64,000 bases of DNA. Source: Streptococcus parasanguinis. GTDB taxonomy: Bacteria > Bacillota > Bacilli > Lactobacillales > Streptococcaceae. The position numbers were made by a program, and so were the translations under genes. This document shows, piece by piece, positions 26,506 to 35,871 of this stretch. The notes under the pieces were generated by a model. It was not told the origin of the DNA and did not search any database. It saw nothing but the letters and a program-made list of their open reading frames with translations. The DNA lies in contig NZ_CP133988.1 in assembly GCF_031582885.1 (NCBI RefSeq), forward strand, positions 1,309,501-1,373,500, given 5' to 3'. Position 1 is the first letter of the stretch. Each line of letters begins with the position of its first letter.

Positions 26506-26739
26506 TTAACCAAGTTTCGCTGCAAGACGTGCTTTATCACGGCTAGCTTTATTCTTGTGGATCAAACCTTTAGTTTCTGCTTTATCGATAGCTGAGCTAG
26601 CAGCGCGGTAAAGTTCTTCAGATGGGTTTGCTTCAAAAGCTTTGATTGCAGTACGCATAGCTGATTTTTGAGCTGAGTTTTTTTCGTTTTGTTTAACGTT
26701 CAATTCAGCGCGTTTGATAGCTGATTTAATGTTTGCCAA
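26506..26739 (-). CDS. rpsT: 30S ribosomal protein S20
   Basis: Binds 16S rRNA in the small subunit. 77 residues: [12 protein letters not shown] at the N-terminus and [13 protein letters not shown] at the C-terminus are characteristic. The start is taken as TTG at 26739, not the ATG at 26754, because the sequence GGAGGTG lies 6 bp before the TTG while the ATG overlaps that Shine-Dalgarno site, and S20 normally begins MANIK. Escherichia coli rpsT also begins with UUG, where poor initiation serves autoregulation. Confidence 0.93.
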   Translation of the reverse strand: MANIKSAIKRAELNVKQNEKNSAQKSAMRTAIKAFEANPSEELYRAASSAIDKAETKGLIHKNKASRDKARLAAKLG

Positions 26740-26772
26740 GTTATTCACCTCCATTGATAATCTAACTATCTC

Positions 26773-26801
26773 ATTATATATGAAAAGTTAAGATTTGACA
26801 A
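26773..26801 (-). promoter_or_regulatory. Promoter of rpsT
   Basis: Minus strand TTGTCA (26801-26796), 17-bp spacer, TATAAT (26778-26773): a near-consensus vegetative promoter. Confidence 0.8.
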
Positions 26802-26850
26802 GCCTAAAATAGCTTTTCCTTAAAAAAGTACCGTTAAAAGGCCATTTTCT

Positions 26851-27771
26851 CTAGCGTTTGAGATAAATTTCGTCGATTTCATGGTTGGTTGCCTTATGGA
26901 GAATCAGATCAGCTCGGTTTCTGGTTGGTTGGATGTAATGTTGCAAGTTGACTAAATTAATGGATTCCCAGACCTGATGGGCCATGCTTAAAACTTCTTC
27001 TAGGGGTTGCTCTGTAAATCGATAGTAGTAGTTATTAGGATCATTTTGAGCTAATGCAAGTAGTTTTTGGAAACGATCGATATACCAAGATTCGATATCA
27101 TCAACTGCGGCATCCACATAGATTGAAAAATCAAAGAAATCGGTCATATAGAGACTGTCATTTTGCGGATTTTGAAAGACATTGATTCCTTCGACAATGA
27201 CAAAATCAGCCGGTAAAATGGTTTGCTTCTCATCTGGGACAATATCGTATATTTCGTGGGAATAGACAGGGATTTCTACGCTCTTGTTGTTTTTAATTTG
27301 ATTGAGAAAATCAAGGAGCAATTCCATATCATAGCTTTCTGGAAATCCTTTTCGATTGAGGATCTCTTGTTCTTTTAAGATAGCATTTGGATAGAGGAAG
27401 CCATCCGTTGTCACCAATTCTACTGTCGAGCCTTCGAAGGTTCGCGATAGCAGGATTTGAAGTAAACGGCTAGTGGTGGATTTTCCAACCGCAACACTCC
27501 CTGAAACCCCAATGATAAAGGGTTGGCGTTCACTCGTTTTTTGGAGAAAAATACCTTTTGAGAAGGCCAAATCTTCTTTGGAACGCTTGTAGATTCCAAT
27601 CAAGTTTGTCAAAGGCAGGTAGACGTCTCGTACATCTTGGAGGTTGATGCGGTCGTTAAAACTTTTAATAGAATTGAGCTCTGTTTGAGAGAGTGGTGGG
27701 GTGGTTTTGCGGTGCAAATTCTGCCAAGTTTCCCGATTAATTTTTTCAAAATGTAGAAATTCTTTGTCCAT
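26851..27771 (-). CDS. coaA: Pantothenate kinase, type I
   Basis: ATP-dependent phosphorylation of pantothenate, the committed step of coenzyme A synthesis. 306 residues, normal for the CoaA (PanK-I) class. P-loop [15 protein letters not shown] near 89-103, TTDGFLYPN near 120-128, and the late motif [13 protein letters not shown] near 281-293. Ribosome-binding site AGGAG 6 bp before the ATG. Divergent from the methyltransferase gene with a 90-bp gap. Confidence 0.95.
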   Translation of the reverse strand: MDKEFLHFEKINRETWQNLHRKTTPPLSQTELNSIKSFNDRINLQDVRDVYLPLTNLIGIYKRSKEDLAFSKGIFLQKTSERQPFIIGVSGSVAVGKSTTSRLLQILLSRTFEGSTVELVTTDGFLYPNAILKEQEILNRKGFPESYDMELLLDFLNQIKNNKSVEIPVYSHEIYDIVPDEKQTILPADFVIVEGINVFQNPQNDSLYMTDFFDFSIYVDAAVDDIESWYIDRFQKLLALAQNDPNNYYYRFTEQPLEEVLSMAHQVWESINLVNLQHYIQPTRNRADLILHKATNHEIDEIYLKR

Positions 27772-27846
27772 ATGTCACTCCTATTGTAGTCTTTAGTATA
27801 CCAATTTTTAGAGGTCGTGTAAACGATTTAAAAAAGGAATGAATTA

Positions 27847-27855
27847 TGTTAAAAT
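27847..27855 (+). promoter_or_regulatory. Extended -10 promoter; start codon at the expected +1
   Basis: TGTTAAAAT with TAAAAT at 27850-27855; the ATG at 27862 is 7 bp further, predicting a leaderless transcript. Confidence 0.6.
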
Positions 27856-27861
27856 AACCTT

Positions 27862-28455
27862 ATGAGTAAAATGTATTTCGATGTAAACCCAGATGCAGCC
27901 CATGATATTCATGATCTGGCTGTTGTTTTATTGGGGCAAAAGATGAATTTCTATACGGACGCGGGCGTCTTTAGTAAAAAAATGATTGACTATGGAAGCC
28001 AGGTGCTCTTATCAACCCTGGATTTTCAAGAAGGGGAAAGTGTCCTTGATGTTGGCTGTGGCTATGGTCCGATCGGCCTCTCTCTAGCTAAAGCCCAGGG
28101 AGTTGCAGTGACTATGGTCGATGTCAATGAGCGGGCACTAGACTTGGCTAAGAAAAATGCCAGCAGAAATGGCGTGGAAGCTCAGATCTTTTCTTCGGAT
28201 GTCTATGAAGCAGTAGAAGGGGTCTTTGACCATGTGATCAGTAATCCGCCGATCCGAGCTGGAAAGAGAGTGGTCCACCAAGTGATCACCGGTAGTTTTG
28301 AACATTTGAAACCAGGTGGAGATTTGACCATTGTCATTCAGAAAAAACAAGGGGCTCCGAGCGCTAAGGCCAAGATGGAAGAGACGTTTGGCAATTGTGA
28401 AATCGTAAAAAAAGACAAAGGCTATTATATTTTAAGAAGTGAGAAAGAATCATGA
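27862..28455 (+). CDS. Class I SAM methyltransferase, RsmC-like
   Basis: 197 residues. SAM-binding motif I VLDVGCGYGPIGLSLA near 61-76, acidic motif II MVDVNERALDLA near 84-95 and catalytic-type NPP motif SNPPIRAG near 127-134. This is the small methyltransferase domain that occurs in RsmC/RlmG rRNA guanine methyltransferases; streptococcal copies usually precede the pyrimidine phosphorylase gene as here. The rRNA target is not certain. Its stop codon overlaps the start of pdp by 4 bp. Confidence 0.82.
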   Translation: MSKMYFDVNPDAAHDIHDLAVVLLGQKMNFYTDAGVFSKKMIDYGSQVLLSTLDFQEGESVLDVGCGYGPIGLSLAKAQGVAVTMVDVNERALDLAKKNASRNGVEAQIFSSDVYEAVEGVFDHVISNPPIRAGKRVVHQVITGSFEHLKPGGDLTIVIQKKQGAPSAKAKMEETFGNCEIVKKDKGYYILRSEKES

Positions 28456-29729
28456 GAGCAGTAGATATCATTCAGAAAAAAAGAGATGGTCTTGCCTTAA
28501 ACAAGGAAGAAATTGAATGGCTGCTTGAGGGCTATGTGGCTGGAACAGTACCAGATTACCAAATGTCTGCTTTTGCTATGGCCGTTTATTTTAAAGGGAT
28601 GACGACGGAAGAAATTTCTCATATGACCATGAAGATGGTCCAAACGGGGCAACAGTTTGATCTGTCAGCTATTCCAGGGATCAAGGTGGACAAACATTCG
28701 ACTGGTGGTGTGGGAGACAAGGTAACTTTGGTCTTGGTGCCTTTGGTTGCAAGTTTCGGAGTGCCGGTTGCCAAAATGAGCGGTCGTGGCTTAGGCCACA
28801 CAGGTGGAACCATCGATAAGTTGGAATCCATTAAAGGCTTCCAGATTGAACGGACCCAAGAGGAATTTATCCAACAGGTGCAGGAGATCGGCTTATCGGT
28901 CATTGGGCAGTCTGACCAACTCGTAAAAGCAGACAAACTCTTGTATGCTCTGCGTGATGTAACGGCGACAGTGGATACCATTCCTTTGATTGCTAGCTCC
29001 GTCATGAGTAAGAAAATTGCTGCTGGTGCGGATGCTATTCTTTTGGATGTGACAGTGGGCGAGGGTGCCTTTATGAAGAATATTGAGGATGCTCGTCGCT
29101 TAGCACGTACCATGGTGGATCTTGGAAATGCAGTGGGTCGGAAAACCATCGCTGTCATTACAGATATGAGCCAACCTTTGGGAACCAGTATTGGTAATCG
29201 TTTAGAAATTTTGGAAGCCTTGGATATTCTGAAAGGGCAGGGCCGAGCTGATGTCACAGAGTTTATTTGTGAATTAGCGCAAATCATGTTGAAATTGGCC
29301 AATGTAGAACAATCGATTGAAGCCATCCATGAACACTTGAACAATGGTCAGGCTTTAGCGAAGTTTGAAGAAATGGTTGTGGCTCAAGGTGGAGACTTAG
29401 AAGATTTGCATCGTCCCGTCAAAGTGGATCAGGTCCTTGAAGTAACAGCGGACAAAGATGGCGTCATTGCTGCTTTACCTGCCATGGAGTTTGGCTTGTT
29501 TGCCATGCGCTTGGGTGCTGGCCGTGCTGTCAAATCAGATCCCCTCGATTACGAAACAGGAATTGTGTTTGACAAAAAAGTGGGAGAGCACGTCAAAAAA
29601 GGGGAACGCATTGCCCGTATTTTCATGAATGAAAAAAATTCACAAGAAAGAGTTACAGAATTCAAAAAAAATGTTAAAATACTAGAAAGGGCTGAAAGCG
29701 TTAAAGAAATTATTGAAATAATATCTTAA
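28452..29729 (+). CDS. pdp: Pyrimidine-nucleoside phosphorylase
   Basis: Phosphorolysis of uridine, deoxyuridine and thymidine to the free base and (deoxy)ribose-1-phosphate. 425 residues, full length. Thymidine-phosphorylase family signature [18 protein letters not shown] near 114-131 and phosphate-site motif [12 protein letters not shown] near 81-92. It starts within the last codons of the methyltransferase (overlap 4 bp) and precedes deoC and cdd, forming a nucleoside salvage operon. Confidence 0.93.
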   Translation: MRAVDIIQKKRDGLALNKEEIEWLLEGYVAGTVPDYQMSAFAMAVYFKGMTTEEISHMTMKMVQTGQQFDLSAIPGIKVDKHSTGGVGDKVTLVLVPLVASFGVPVAKMSGRGLGHTGGTIDKLESIKGFQIERTQEEFIQQVQEIGLSVIGQSDQLVKADKLLYALRDVTATVDTIPLIASSVMSKKIAAGADAILLDVTVGEGAFMKNIEDARRLARTMVDLGNAVGRKTIAVITDMSQPLGTSIGNRLEILEALDILKGQGRADVTEFICELAQIMLKLANVEQSIEAIHEHLNNGQALAKFEEMVVAQGGDLEDLHRPVKVDQVLEVTADKDGVIAALPAMEFGLFAMRLGAGRAVKSDPLDYETGIVFDKKVGEHVKKGERIARIFMNEKNSQERVTEFKKNVKILERAESVKEIIEIIS

Positions 29730-29746
29730 GCAGCTCAGGAGATTGT

Positions 29747-30409
29747 ATGAAGTTAAATAAATATATCGATCACACTCTTTTAAAACCAGATGCGCAACAA
29801 GAACAGATCGAAAAGCTGATCGAAGAAGCTAAGGCTTATGATTTTGCGAGTGTCTGTGTGAACCCGACATGGGTGAATTTTGCGGCTGAGGGCTTGCGCG
29901 ATTCAGACGTTAAAGTTTGTACCGTCATTGGTTTTCCTTTAGGAGCAAATACACCATTTGTCAAAGCGTGTGAAACAAAAAATGCGATTCAAAATGGTGC
30001 CGATGAGATTGACATGGTCATTAATATCGGGGCTCTTAAGTCTAAGAATTTAGCACTAGTTGAGGAAGATATCCAAGCGGTAGTCGAAGCGAGCGGTGAT
30101 AAGCTGGTCAAAGTCATCATTGAGACTTGTCTCTTAACCGATGATGAAAAGATCGTTGCTTGTCAAATTGCTAAGTTAGCTGGCGCAGACTTTGTGAAGA
30201 CTTCAACTGGCTTCTCAACTGGAGGAGCAACGGTAGAAGATGTTGCCTTAATGCGTCAAACTGTTGGACCCGACATGGGTGTTAAGGCTTCTGGTGGTGC
30301 TCGCTCTTATGAAGATGCTCTTGCTTTTATCGAAGCTGGTGCGACCCGTATTGGGACTTCTTCTGGTGTAGCCATCATGGAAGGTAAGGTGGCTCATGGC
30401 GACTACTGA
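29747..30409 (+). CDS. deoC: Deoxyribose-phosphate aldolase
   Basis: Splits 2-deoxyribose-5-phosphate into acetaldehyde and glyceraldehyde-3-phosphate, linking deoxynucleoside breakdown to glycolysis. 220 residues, TIM barrel. Schiff-base lysine expected at Lys151 in DFVKTSTGF; second lysine in VKASGGARS near 185-193; NIGALKS near 91-97. Overlaps cdd by 14 bp. Gene order pdp-deoC-cdd is conserved in streptococci. Confidence 0.95.
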   Translation: MKLNKYIDHTLLKPDAQQEQIEKLIEEAKAYDFASVCVNPTWVNFAAEGLRDSDVKVCTVIGFPLGANTPFVKACETKNAIQNGADEIDMVINIGALKSKNLALVEEDIQAVVEASGDKLVKVIIETCLLTDDEKIVACQIAKLAGADFVKTSTGFSTGGATVEDVALMRQTVGPDMGVKASGGARSYEDALAFIEAGATRIGTSSGVAIMEGKVAHGDY

Positions 30410-30785
30410 GTTGATTGACTTAGCAGTTGAAGTGAGTCAACAAGCCTATGTGCCTTACTCTCATTTCCCAATTGGAGCTGTACTGCTAACGAAGGATGGA
30501 GAAATCTATACAGGTGTCAATATCGAAAATGCCAGTTTTGGTTTGACCAACTGTGGAGAACGGACAGCCATTTTTAAAGCTGTTTCTGAAGGAGCTCGTG
30601 AGTTTCAAGAGCTCATTATCTACGGGCAAACAGAAAAGCCCATCTCTCCATGTGGTGCTTGTCGCCAGGTCATGGCTGAATTTTTTGAGCCAGACCTTCC
30701 TGTAACCTTAGTATCTAAAGATAAATCGACGGTCGTGATGACGGTCAAGGAATTACTTCCATATTCCTTTACAGACCTGACTTAA
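30396..30785 (+). CDS. cdd: Cytidine deaminase
   Basis: Zinc enzyme deaminating cytidine and deoxycytidine to the uridine forms used by Pdp. 129 residues, the tetrameric short form. Zinc and proton-shuttle motifs: NCGERTA near 52-58 (Cys ligand and Glu) and PCGACRQ near 87-93 (two Cys ligands). The start lies inside deoC (14-bp overlap). The BMP lipoprotein gene follows after 75 bp. Confidence 0.93.
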   Translation: MATTELIDLAVEVSQQAYVPYSHFPIGAVLLTKDGEIYTGVNIENASFGLTNCGERTAIFKAVSEGAREFQELIIYGQTEKPISPCGACRQVMAEFFEPDLPVTLVSKDKSTVVMTVKELLPYSFTDLT

Positions 30786-30860
30786 TAGGTCTGTGAGGCG
30801 GTCTTTTGACCCTTTCAATACTTCGCAACAATGTTGCACAATAATTTAGGAGGTTCAGTA

Positions 30861-31922
30861 ATGAACAAGAAACAATGGCTAGGCCTTGGTCTAGTAACTG
30901 TCGCTGCTATCGGACTTGCAGCATGTGGAAATCGTGCGTCTAAAAAAGATAGCGCAAACTCAGAATCAAAAACTGATTTGAAAGCTGCTATCGTTACCGA
31001 TACTGGTGGTGTGGATGACAAATCATTCAACCAATCTGCTTGGGAAGGTTTGCAAGCTTGGGGGAAAGAAAACGGTCTTTCTAAAGGGAACGGATTTGAC
31101 TACTTCCAATCAACAGATGAATCTCAATATGCGACAAACCTTGATGAAGCTGTTTCTAACGACTACAAATTGATCTTTGGTGTTGGTTTTGCCTTGCGTG
31201 ATGCAGTAGAAAAAGCGGCTTCTGACAACGAAGAAACAAACTTTGTTATCATTGACGACCGTATTGAAGGTAAAAAGAACGTAGCATCTGCTGTCTTTGC
31301 CGACAACGAAGCTGGTTACCTTGCTGGTATCGCTGCTGCGAAAACTACAAAAACTAAACAAGTTGGTTTTGTAGGTGGTATGGAAAGTGAAGTTATCACT
31401 CGTTTCCGCGCTGGATTTGAAGCTGGTGTTAAATCTGTTGACCCATCTATCAAAGTTCAAGTAGACTACGCTGGTTCATTCGGTGACGCTGCTAAAGGTA
31501 AAACAATTGCTGCTGCACAATACGCTGCAGGTGCAGACGTTATCTACCAAGTAGCTGGTGGTACTGGAGCAGGTGTCTTCTCTGAAGCAAAAGACTTGAA
31601 CGAGAAGAAAAATGAAGACGAAAAAGTTTGGGTTCTTGGTGTGGACCGTGACCAAAAAGCTGAAGGTGAATACACTTCTAAAGATGGTAAAAAATCTAAC
31701 TTTGTCTTGGCTTCAAGCTTGAAGAAAGTCGGAGAATCTGTAAAAGACTTGGCTAAGAAAGCTGCTGACGGTAAATTCCCTGGCGGTAAAGTGATTACTT
31801 ATAGCTTGAAAGATGGTGGAGTTGATTTGACAACTGACAACCTTTCTGCAGATGCTAAAAAAGCTGTCGAAGATGCCAAAGCTAAAATCCTTGATGGATC
31901 TCTTAAAGTTCCTGAAAAATAA
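30861..31922 (+). CDS. BMP-family nucleoside-binding lipoprotein
   Basis: 353 residues from the ATG at 30861, chosen for AGGAGG 8 bp upstream; an earlier in-frame ATG at 30831 adds ten residues before the signal peptide and is rejected. Lipoprotein signal with lipobox LAAC (lipidated Cys22). Mature part matches Bmp/PnrA (Med) proteins: DTGGVDDKSFNQSAWEG near 47-63 and GFVGGMESEVITRFRAGF near 167-184. It should capture nucleosides for the three-gene ABC transporter downstream, fitting the adjacent salvage genes. Confidence 0.9.
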   Translation: MNKKQWLGLGLVTVAAIGLAACGNRASKKDSANSESKTDLKAAIVTDTGGVDDKSFNQSAWEGLQAWGKENGLSKGNGFDYFQSTDESQYATNLDEAVSNDYKLIFGVGFALRDAVEKAASDNEETNFVIIDDRIEGKKNVASAVFADNEAGYLAGIAAAKTTKTKQVGFVGGMESEVITRFRAGFEAGVKSVDPSIKVQVDYAGSFGDAAKGKTIAAAQYAAGADVIYQVAGGTGAGVFSEAKDLNEKKNEDEKVWVLGVDRDQKAEGEYTSKDGKKSNFVLASSLKKVGESVKDLAKKAADGKFPGGKVITYSLKDGGVDLTTDNLSADAKKAVEDAKAKILDGSLKVPEK

Positions 31923-31934
31923 TATTTGATTGGG

Positions 31935-32019
31935 CGGCCCTCCCTTTAAGGGCCGTTTCTTTTAAAGTGAGACATTTTTGTCTCAATAAAATCTGTTAGT
32001 TCTCTAGCAGATTTTATTG
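31935..32019 (+). terminator. Three stacked hairpins between the BMP lipoprotein and its ATPase gene
   Basis: CGGCCCT/AGGGCCG (31935-31955) followed by TTTCTTTT looks like a terminator; then TGAGACA/TGTCTCA (31968-31985) and CAATAAAATCTG/CAGATTTTATTG (31984-32019). The transporter genes follow without a clear new promoter. Partial read-through would give excess lipoprotein over membrane parts. Confidence 0.7.
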
Positions 32020-32050
32020 AAATAAAAAATTTTGAAAGGAAAACACCCAC

Positions 32051-33586
32051 ATGACACATGAATATGTCATCGAAATGCGTGAGATTACCAAAAAATTTGG
32101 TGACTTTGTAGCAAATGATAAGATTAATCTTCAGTTGCGCAAAGGTGAAATCCATGCACTTCTTGGAGAAAATGGTGCAGGGAAATCTACCCTGATGAAT
32201 ATGCTGGCTGGTTTGTTGGAACCAACAAGCGGAGACATTGTGGTAAATGGAAATACTGTTAACCTAGACTCACCTTCAAAAGCAGCTTCTTTAGGAATTG
32301 GAATGGTGCACCAACACTTTATGTTGGTTGAAGCCTTCACTGTTGTTGAAAATATCATCCTTGGTTCTGAAACCACTAAACATGGTGTTTTGGACCTTAA
32401 AAAAGCCAGCCAAGATATCCTTGATTTGTCTAAAAAATATGGCTTGGCAGTAGATCCAAATGCTAAAGTTGAGGATATTTCCGTTGGTGCGCAGCAACGT
32501 GTGGAAATCTTAAAGACGCTTTATCGTGGAGCCGACATCCTGATCTTCGATGAACCAACTGCAGTGTTGACACCAGCTGAAATCGAAGAATTGATGACAA
32601 TCATGAAGAACTTGGCGAATGAAGGAAAATCCATTATCTTGATTACGCACAAGTTGGATGAAATCCGTGCTGTTTCAGACCGCGTAACGGTTATTCGCCG
32701 TGGGAAATCTATTGAGACAGTAGAGATTGGTGGAGCTACTAACCAAGACTTGGCCGAAATGATGGTCGGCCGTTCTGTTTCCTTTAAGACTGAAAAAGGT
32801 CCTTCTCAACCGAAAGAAGTGGTCTTGTCGATCGAAAACTTGGTTGTAAACGAAAACCGTGGTGTCCCAGCTGTTAAGAATTTGTCACTGGAACTTCGTG
32901 CTGGTGAAGTCGTTGGGATCGCAGGGATTGATGGAAATGGTCAGTCTGAGTTGATCCAAGCCATTACAGGTCTACGGAAGGTAAAATCGGGTTCAATTAA
33001 GATTAAAGGCAAGGATGTTGTAGGACTACGTCCACGTCAAATCACAGAAATGAAGGTAGGGCACGTCCCTGAAGACCGTCACCGGGATGGTTTGGTCCTT
33101 GATATGATGATCTCTGAAAACATGGCTCTTCAAACTTACTACAAAGAACCTCTTAGCAAGAATGGTATTTTAAATTATCCAAATATCACCTCTTATGCCA
33201 AGAAGCTCATGGAAGAGTTTGACGTTCGTGCAGCCAGTGAAGTGGTACCTGCTAAGGCTCTCTCTGGAGGGAACCAGCAAAAAGCCATTATCGCTCGGGA
33301 AATCGATCGCGATCCAGATCTCTTGATCGTTAGCCAGCCGACTCGTGGATTGGACGTTGGAGCGATCGAATATATCCACAAACGCTTGATCCAAGAACGG
33401 GATAATGGAAAAGCCGTTCTGGTTGTCAGTTTTGAATTAGATGAAATTTTGAATGTTTCTGACCGTATTGCGGTTATTCATGATGGGAAGATCCAAGGGA
33501 TCGTAACCCCTGAAACAACGAATAAGCAAGAACTTGGAATCCTCATGGCAGGAGGACAAGTAAAGGAGGGAGCATCAAATGAATAA
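32051..33586 (+). CDS. Nucleoside ABC transporter ATP-binding protein (two ATPase domains)
   Basis: 511 residues with two fused ABC ATPase domains, the layout of sugar/nucleoside importers. First domain: Walker A GENGAGKST near 38-46, signature ISVGAQQRVEIL near 144-155, Walker B ILIFDEPTAVLTP near 164-176. Second domain: atypical P-loop GIDGNGQSELI near 291-301, signature LSGGNQQK near 402-409, and a late Walker B LLIVSQPTRGLD lacking the catalytic glutamate. The degenerate second site is normal for this family (YufO/NupA-like). The permease start overlaps the end by 8 bp. Confidence 0.9.
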   Translation: MTHEYVIEMREITKKFGDFVANDKINLQLRKGEIHALLGENGAGKSTLMNMLAGLLEPTSGDIVVNGNTVNLDSPSKAASLGIGMVHQHFMLVEAFTVVENIILGSETTKHGVLDLKKASQDILDLSKKYGLAVDPNAKVEDISVGAQQRVEILKTLYRGADILIFDEPTAVLTPAEIEELMTIMKNLANEGKSIILITHKLDEIRAVSDRVTVIRRGKSIETVEIGGATNQDLAEMMVGRSVSFKTEKGPSQPKEVVLSIENLVVNENRGVPAVKNLSLELRAGEVVGIAGIDGNGQSELIQAITGLRKVKSGSIKIKGKDVVGLRPRQITEMKVGHVPEDRHRDGLVLDMMISENMALQTYYKEPLSKNGILNYPNITSYAKKLMEEFDVRAASEVVPAKALSGGNQQKAIIAREIDRDPDLLIVSQPTRGLDVGAIEYIHKRLIQERDNGKAVLVVSFELDEILNVSDRIAVIHDGKIQGIVTPETTNKQELGILMAGGQVKEGASNE

Positions 33587-34640
33587 GAATTTAAAACAAA
33601 TTGCCGTTCCATTGGTGTCTGTCCTTTTAGGATTGGTCTTAGGTGCCATTATTATGTGGGCCTTCAGCTATGATGCCCTTTGGGGATATGAATTGCTGTT
33701 TAAGAAAGCCTTTGGTTCGATTAAGAGTTGGGGTAATATTTCCCGTGCTATGGGGCCACTGATTTTAGTTGCTCTTGGATTTTCGGTGGCTAGCCGGGCC
33801 GGCTTCTTTAACGTTGGACTTCCTGGTCAGGCTTTTGCAGGATGGATCATGGCGACTTGGTTTGCCCTTTCCTTCCCAAATATGCCTCGCTTACTGATGA
33901 TTCCGATGACCGTTTTGATTGCGGCTATCGCAGGTGGATTTATTGGAGCGATTCCTGGTTTCCTTCGTGCCTATCTTGGAACCAGTGAGGTCATTATCAC
34001 CATTATGATGAACTACATTGTTCTCTACGGTGGGAATGCCTTGATTCATAGCTTCCCAGCTTCCTTGATGAAAAACAAGGACTCAACCATTGATGTGGGA
34101 GCCAACGCTGTCTACCAGACGGAGTGGTTGCGTAATTTGACGGACAAATCACAAATGAACATCGGGATCTTCTTTGCCATCATCGCAGTGGTGGTCATCT
34201 GGTTCTTGATGAAGAAAACAACACTTGGTTTTGAAATCCGTGCCGTTGGTCTCAATGCCAATGCGGCGGAGTATGCAGGGATGTCTGCAAAACGGACCAT
34301 TATCCTTTCTATGATCATTTCTGGTGCTCTTGCTGGTATCGGTGGGGTAGCAGAAGGTCTGGGGATTTACTCAAATGTCTACGTTCAAACCAGCTCGATG
34401 AGTGTTGGATTTAACGGAATGGCCGTTGCCCTTCTTGCGATGAATTCACCAATTGGTATTCCATTTGCTGCCTTCTTGTTTGGAGCACTTCAAATTGGGG
34501 GAGTTGGTATGAAGCCAGCTGCCATCCCTGAAGAAGTCGTTCAAATTGTGACAGCATCCATTATCTTCTTCGTATGTGCTCACTACATTATTGAAAAGAT
34601 GATCTCGATGCGTTCAGCTAAAAAAGGAGGAGCAAACTAA
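33579..34640 (+). CDS. Nucleoside ABC transporter permease (YufP-like)
   Basis: 353 residues, about nine membrane segments, branched-chain-amino-acid/ribose-type permease family (BPD_transp_2). Conserved cytoplasmic loop FEIRAVGLNANAAEYAGMS near 217-235 is the expected ATPase contact. Starts within the ATPase gene (8-bp overlap); its last base is shared with the next start (TAATG). Confidence 0.9.
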   Translation: MNKNLKQIAVPLVSVLLGLVLGAIIMWAFSYDALWGYELLFKKAFGSIKSWGNISRAMGPLILVALGFSVASRAGFFNVGLPGQAFAGWIMATWFALSFPNMPRLLMIPMTVLIAAIAGGFIGAIPGFLRAYLGTSEVIITIMMNYIVLYGGNALIHSFPASLMKNKDSTIDVGANAVYQTEWLRNLTDKSQMNIGIFFAIIAVVVIWFLMKKTTLGFEIRAVGLNANAAEYAGMSAKRTIILSMIISGALAGIGGVAEGLGIYSNVYVQTSSMSVGFNGMAVALLAMNSPIGIPFAAFLFGALQIGGVGMKPAAIPEEVVQIVTASIIFFVCAHYIIEKMISMRSAKKGGAN

Positions 34641-35596
34641 TGAGTATTGTAACGATTTTAAGTATTCTTGTTTCCTCTATGATTGTGTATGCAGCGCCGC
34701 TGATCTTCACAAGTATCGGAGGAGCATACTCAGAACACGCTGGGGTTGTTAACGTTGGTCTGGAAGGAATCATGGTTATGGGAGCCTTCTCAGGTATTAT
34801 CTTTAACTTGACTTTTGAGCCTGAGTTAGGAAGTTTGACACCATGGTTGTCCTTGATCGTTGCTGCAGGGATTGGAGTACTCTTCTCCTTGATTCACGCG
34901 GTGGCAACCATTCATTTCCGTGCTGACCATATCGTCTCAGGTACAGTATTGAACTTGATGGCACCTCCACTTGCGGTCTTCCTTGTTAAAGCGATGTACA
35001 ACAAGGGGCAAACTGATAATATCAAAGTTGCCTTCGGGAAAACGTCCATTCCAGTCTTATCTAAAATTCCGGTGATTGGGGATATTTTCTTCAACAATGC
35101 CAGCATCATTGGTTGGGTTGCGATTCTCTTCTCATTCTTTGCTTGGTTTATCATGTTCAAGACGAAATTTGGATTGCGTCTTCGTTCAGTTGGTGAACAC
35201 CCACAAGCAGCAGATACATTGGGAATCAATGTTTATAAAATGCGCTACTTAGGAGTGATGATCTCAGGTGCCCTAGCTGGTATTGGAGGAGCCATATACG
35301 CTCAATCTATTTCCGTTAACTTTGCGGTGACTACTATTGTTGGTCCTGGGTTCATTGCCCTCGCAGCTATGATTTTCGGGAAATGGAACCCAATCGGGGC
35401 CATGCTTGCTAGTCTCTTCTTTGGAGCTTCGCAAAGTTTGGCTGTTATCGGGAATCAATTGCCTTTGCTTAAAGGTATCCCATCCATCTACTTGCAAATT
35501 GCGCCTTACGTCTTGACCATGGTTGTCTTGGCAGCCTTCTTCGGACAAGCAGTCGCACCAAAAGCAGATGGTGTTAATTACATTAAATCTAAATAA
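34640..35596 (+). CDS. Nucleoside ABC transporter permease (YufQ-like)
   Basis: 318 residues, about eight membrane segments, same permease family as its neighbour. Features GLEGIMVMGAF near 41-51 and the coupling-loop region GLRLRSVGEHPQAADTLGI near 177-195. With the lipoprotein, double ATPase and first permease it completes an importer. Repeat B1 starts 10 bp after the stop codon. Confidence 0.9.
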   Translation: MSIVTILSILVSSMIVYAAPLIFTSIGGAYSEHAGVVNVGLEGIMVMGAFSGIIFNLTFEPELGSLTPWLSLIVAAGIGVLFSLIHAVATIHFRADHIVSGTVLNLMAPPLAVFLVKAMYNKGQTDNIKVAFGKTSIPVLSKIPVIGDIFFNNASIIGWVAILFSFFAWFIMFKTKFGLRLRSVGEHPQAADTLGINVYKMRYLGVMISGALAGIGGAIYAQSISVNFAVTTIVGPGFIALAAMIFGKWNPIGAMLASLFFGASQSLAVIGNQLPLLKGIPSIYLQIAPYVLTMVVLAAFFGQAVAPKADGVNYIKSK

Positions 35597-35605
35597 TGCA
35601 CAGAG

Positions 35606-35777
35606 AGAGGTTGGGACAAAAGTCCTAGCCTCTCAATTGTTTTTGGATTGTCGAGTAAGACGCAGTGGTTGAGTGGGCTCTACTACGCTGATTTCATCAG
35701 CTTTTACAGCCCTACTCAACTGTGCGGAGGTGGGACGACGAAATCGAATTCTAACGAATTACCGATTTCTGTCCCAC
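35606..35777 (+). repeat. Structured intergenic repeat, family B copy 1 (B1)
   Basis: 172 bp, present again inverted at 63347-63518 with the same length and only about seven base differences by my alignment. Inner structure: a terminator-like hairpin at the left end (AGAGGTTGGGAC/GTCCTAGCCTCT), a long arm GTTGAGT+GGGCT with its complement enclosing GCTGAT/ATCAGC, and a right arm GTGGGAC/GTCCCAC enclosing GAAATCG/CGATTTC. It occupies most of the 275-bp gap; a weak -10 (TACAAT at 35833-35838) for the next gene follows. Confidence 0.85.
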
Positions 35778-35871
35778 GCTCTCTTTTGCTTTGTAAAGGC
35801 CCCTCTTAGTCGCAATTTCTTTAGATTTAGGGTACAATAAGAATACAACTTTTCATGTATCGGAGGAGCAG

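Noticed and set aside
29692..29706. TGAAAGCGTTAAAG at the end of pdp as a CcpA cre site
   Set aside because: The right half does not fit the consensus and the site is inside the coding sequence.
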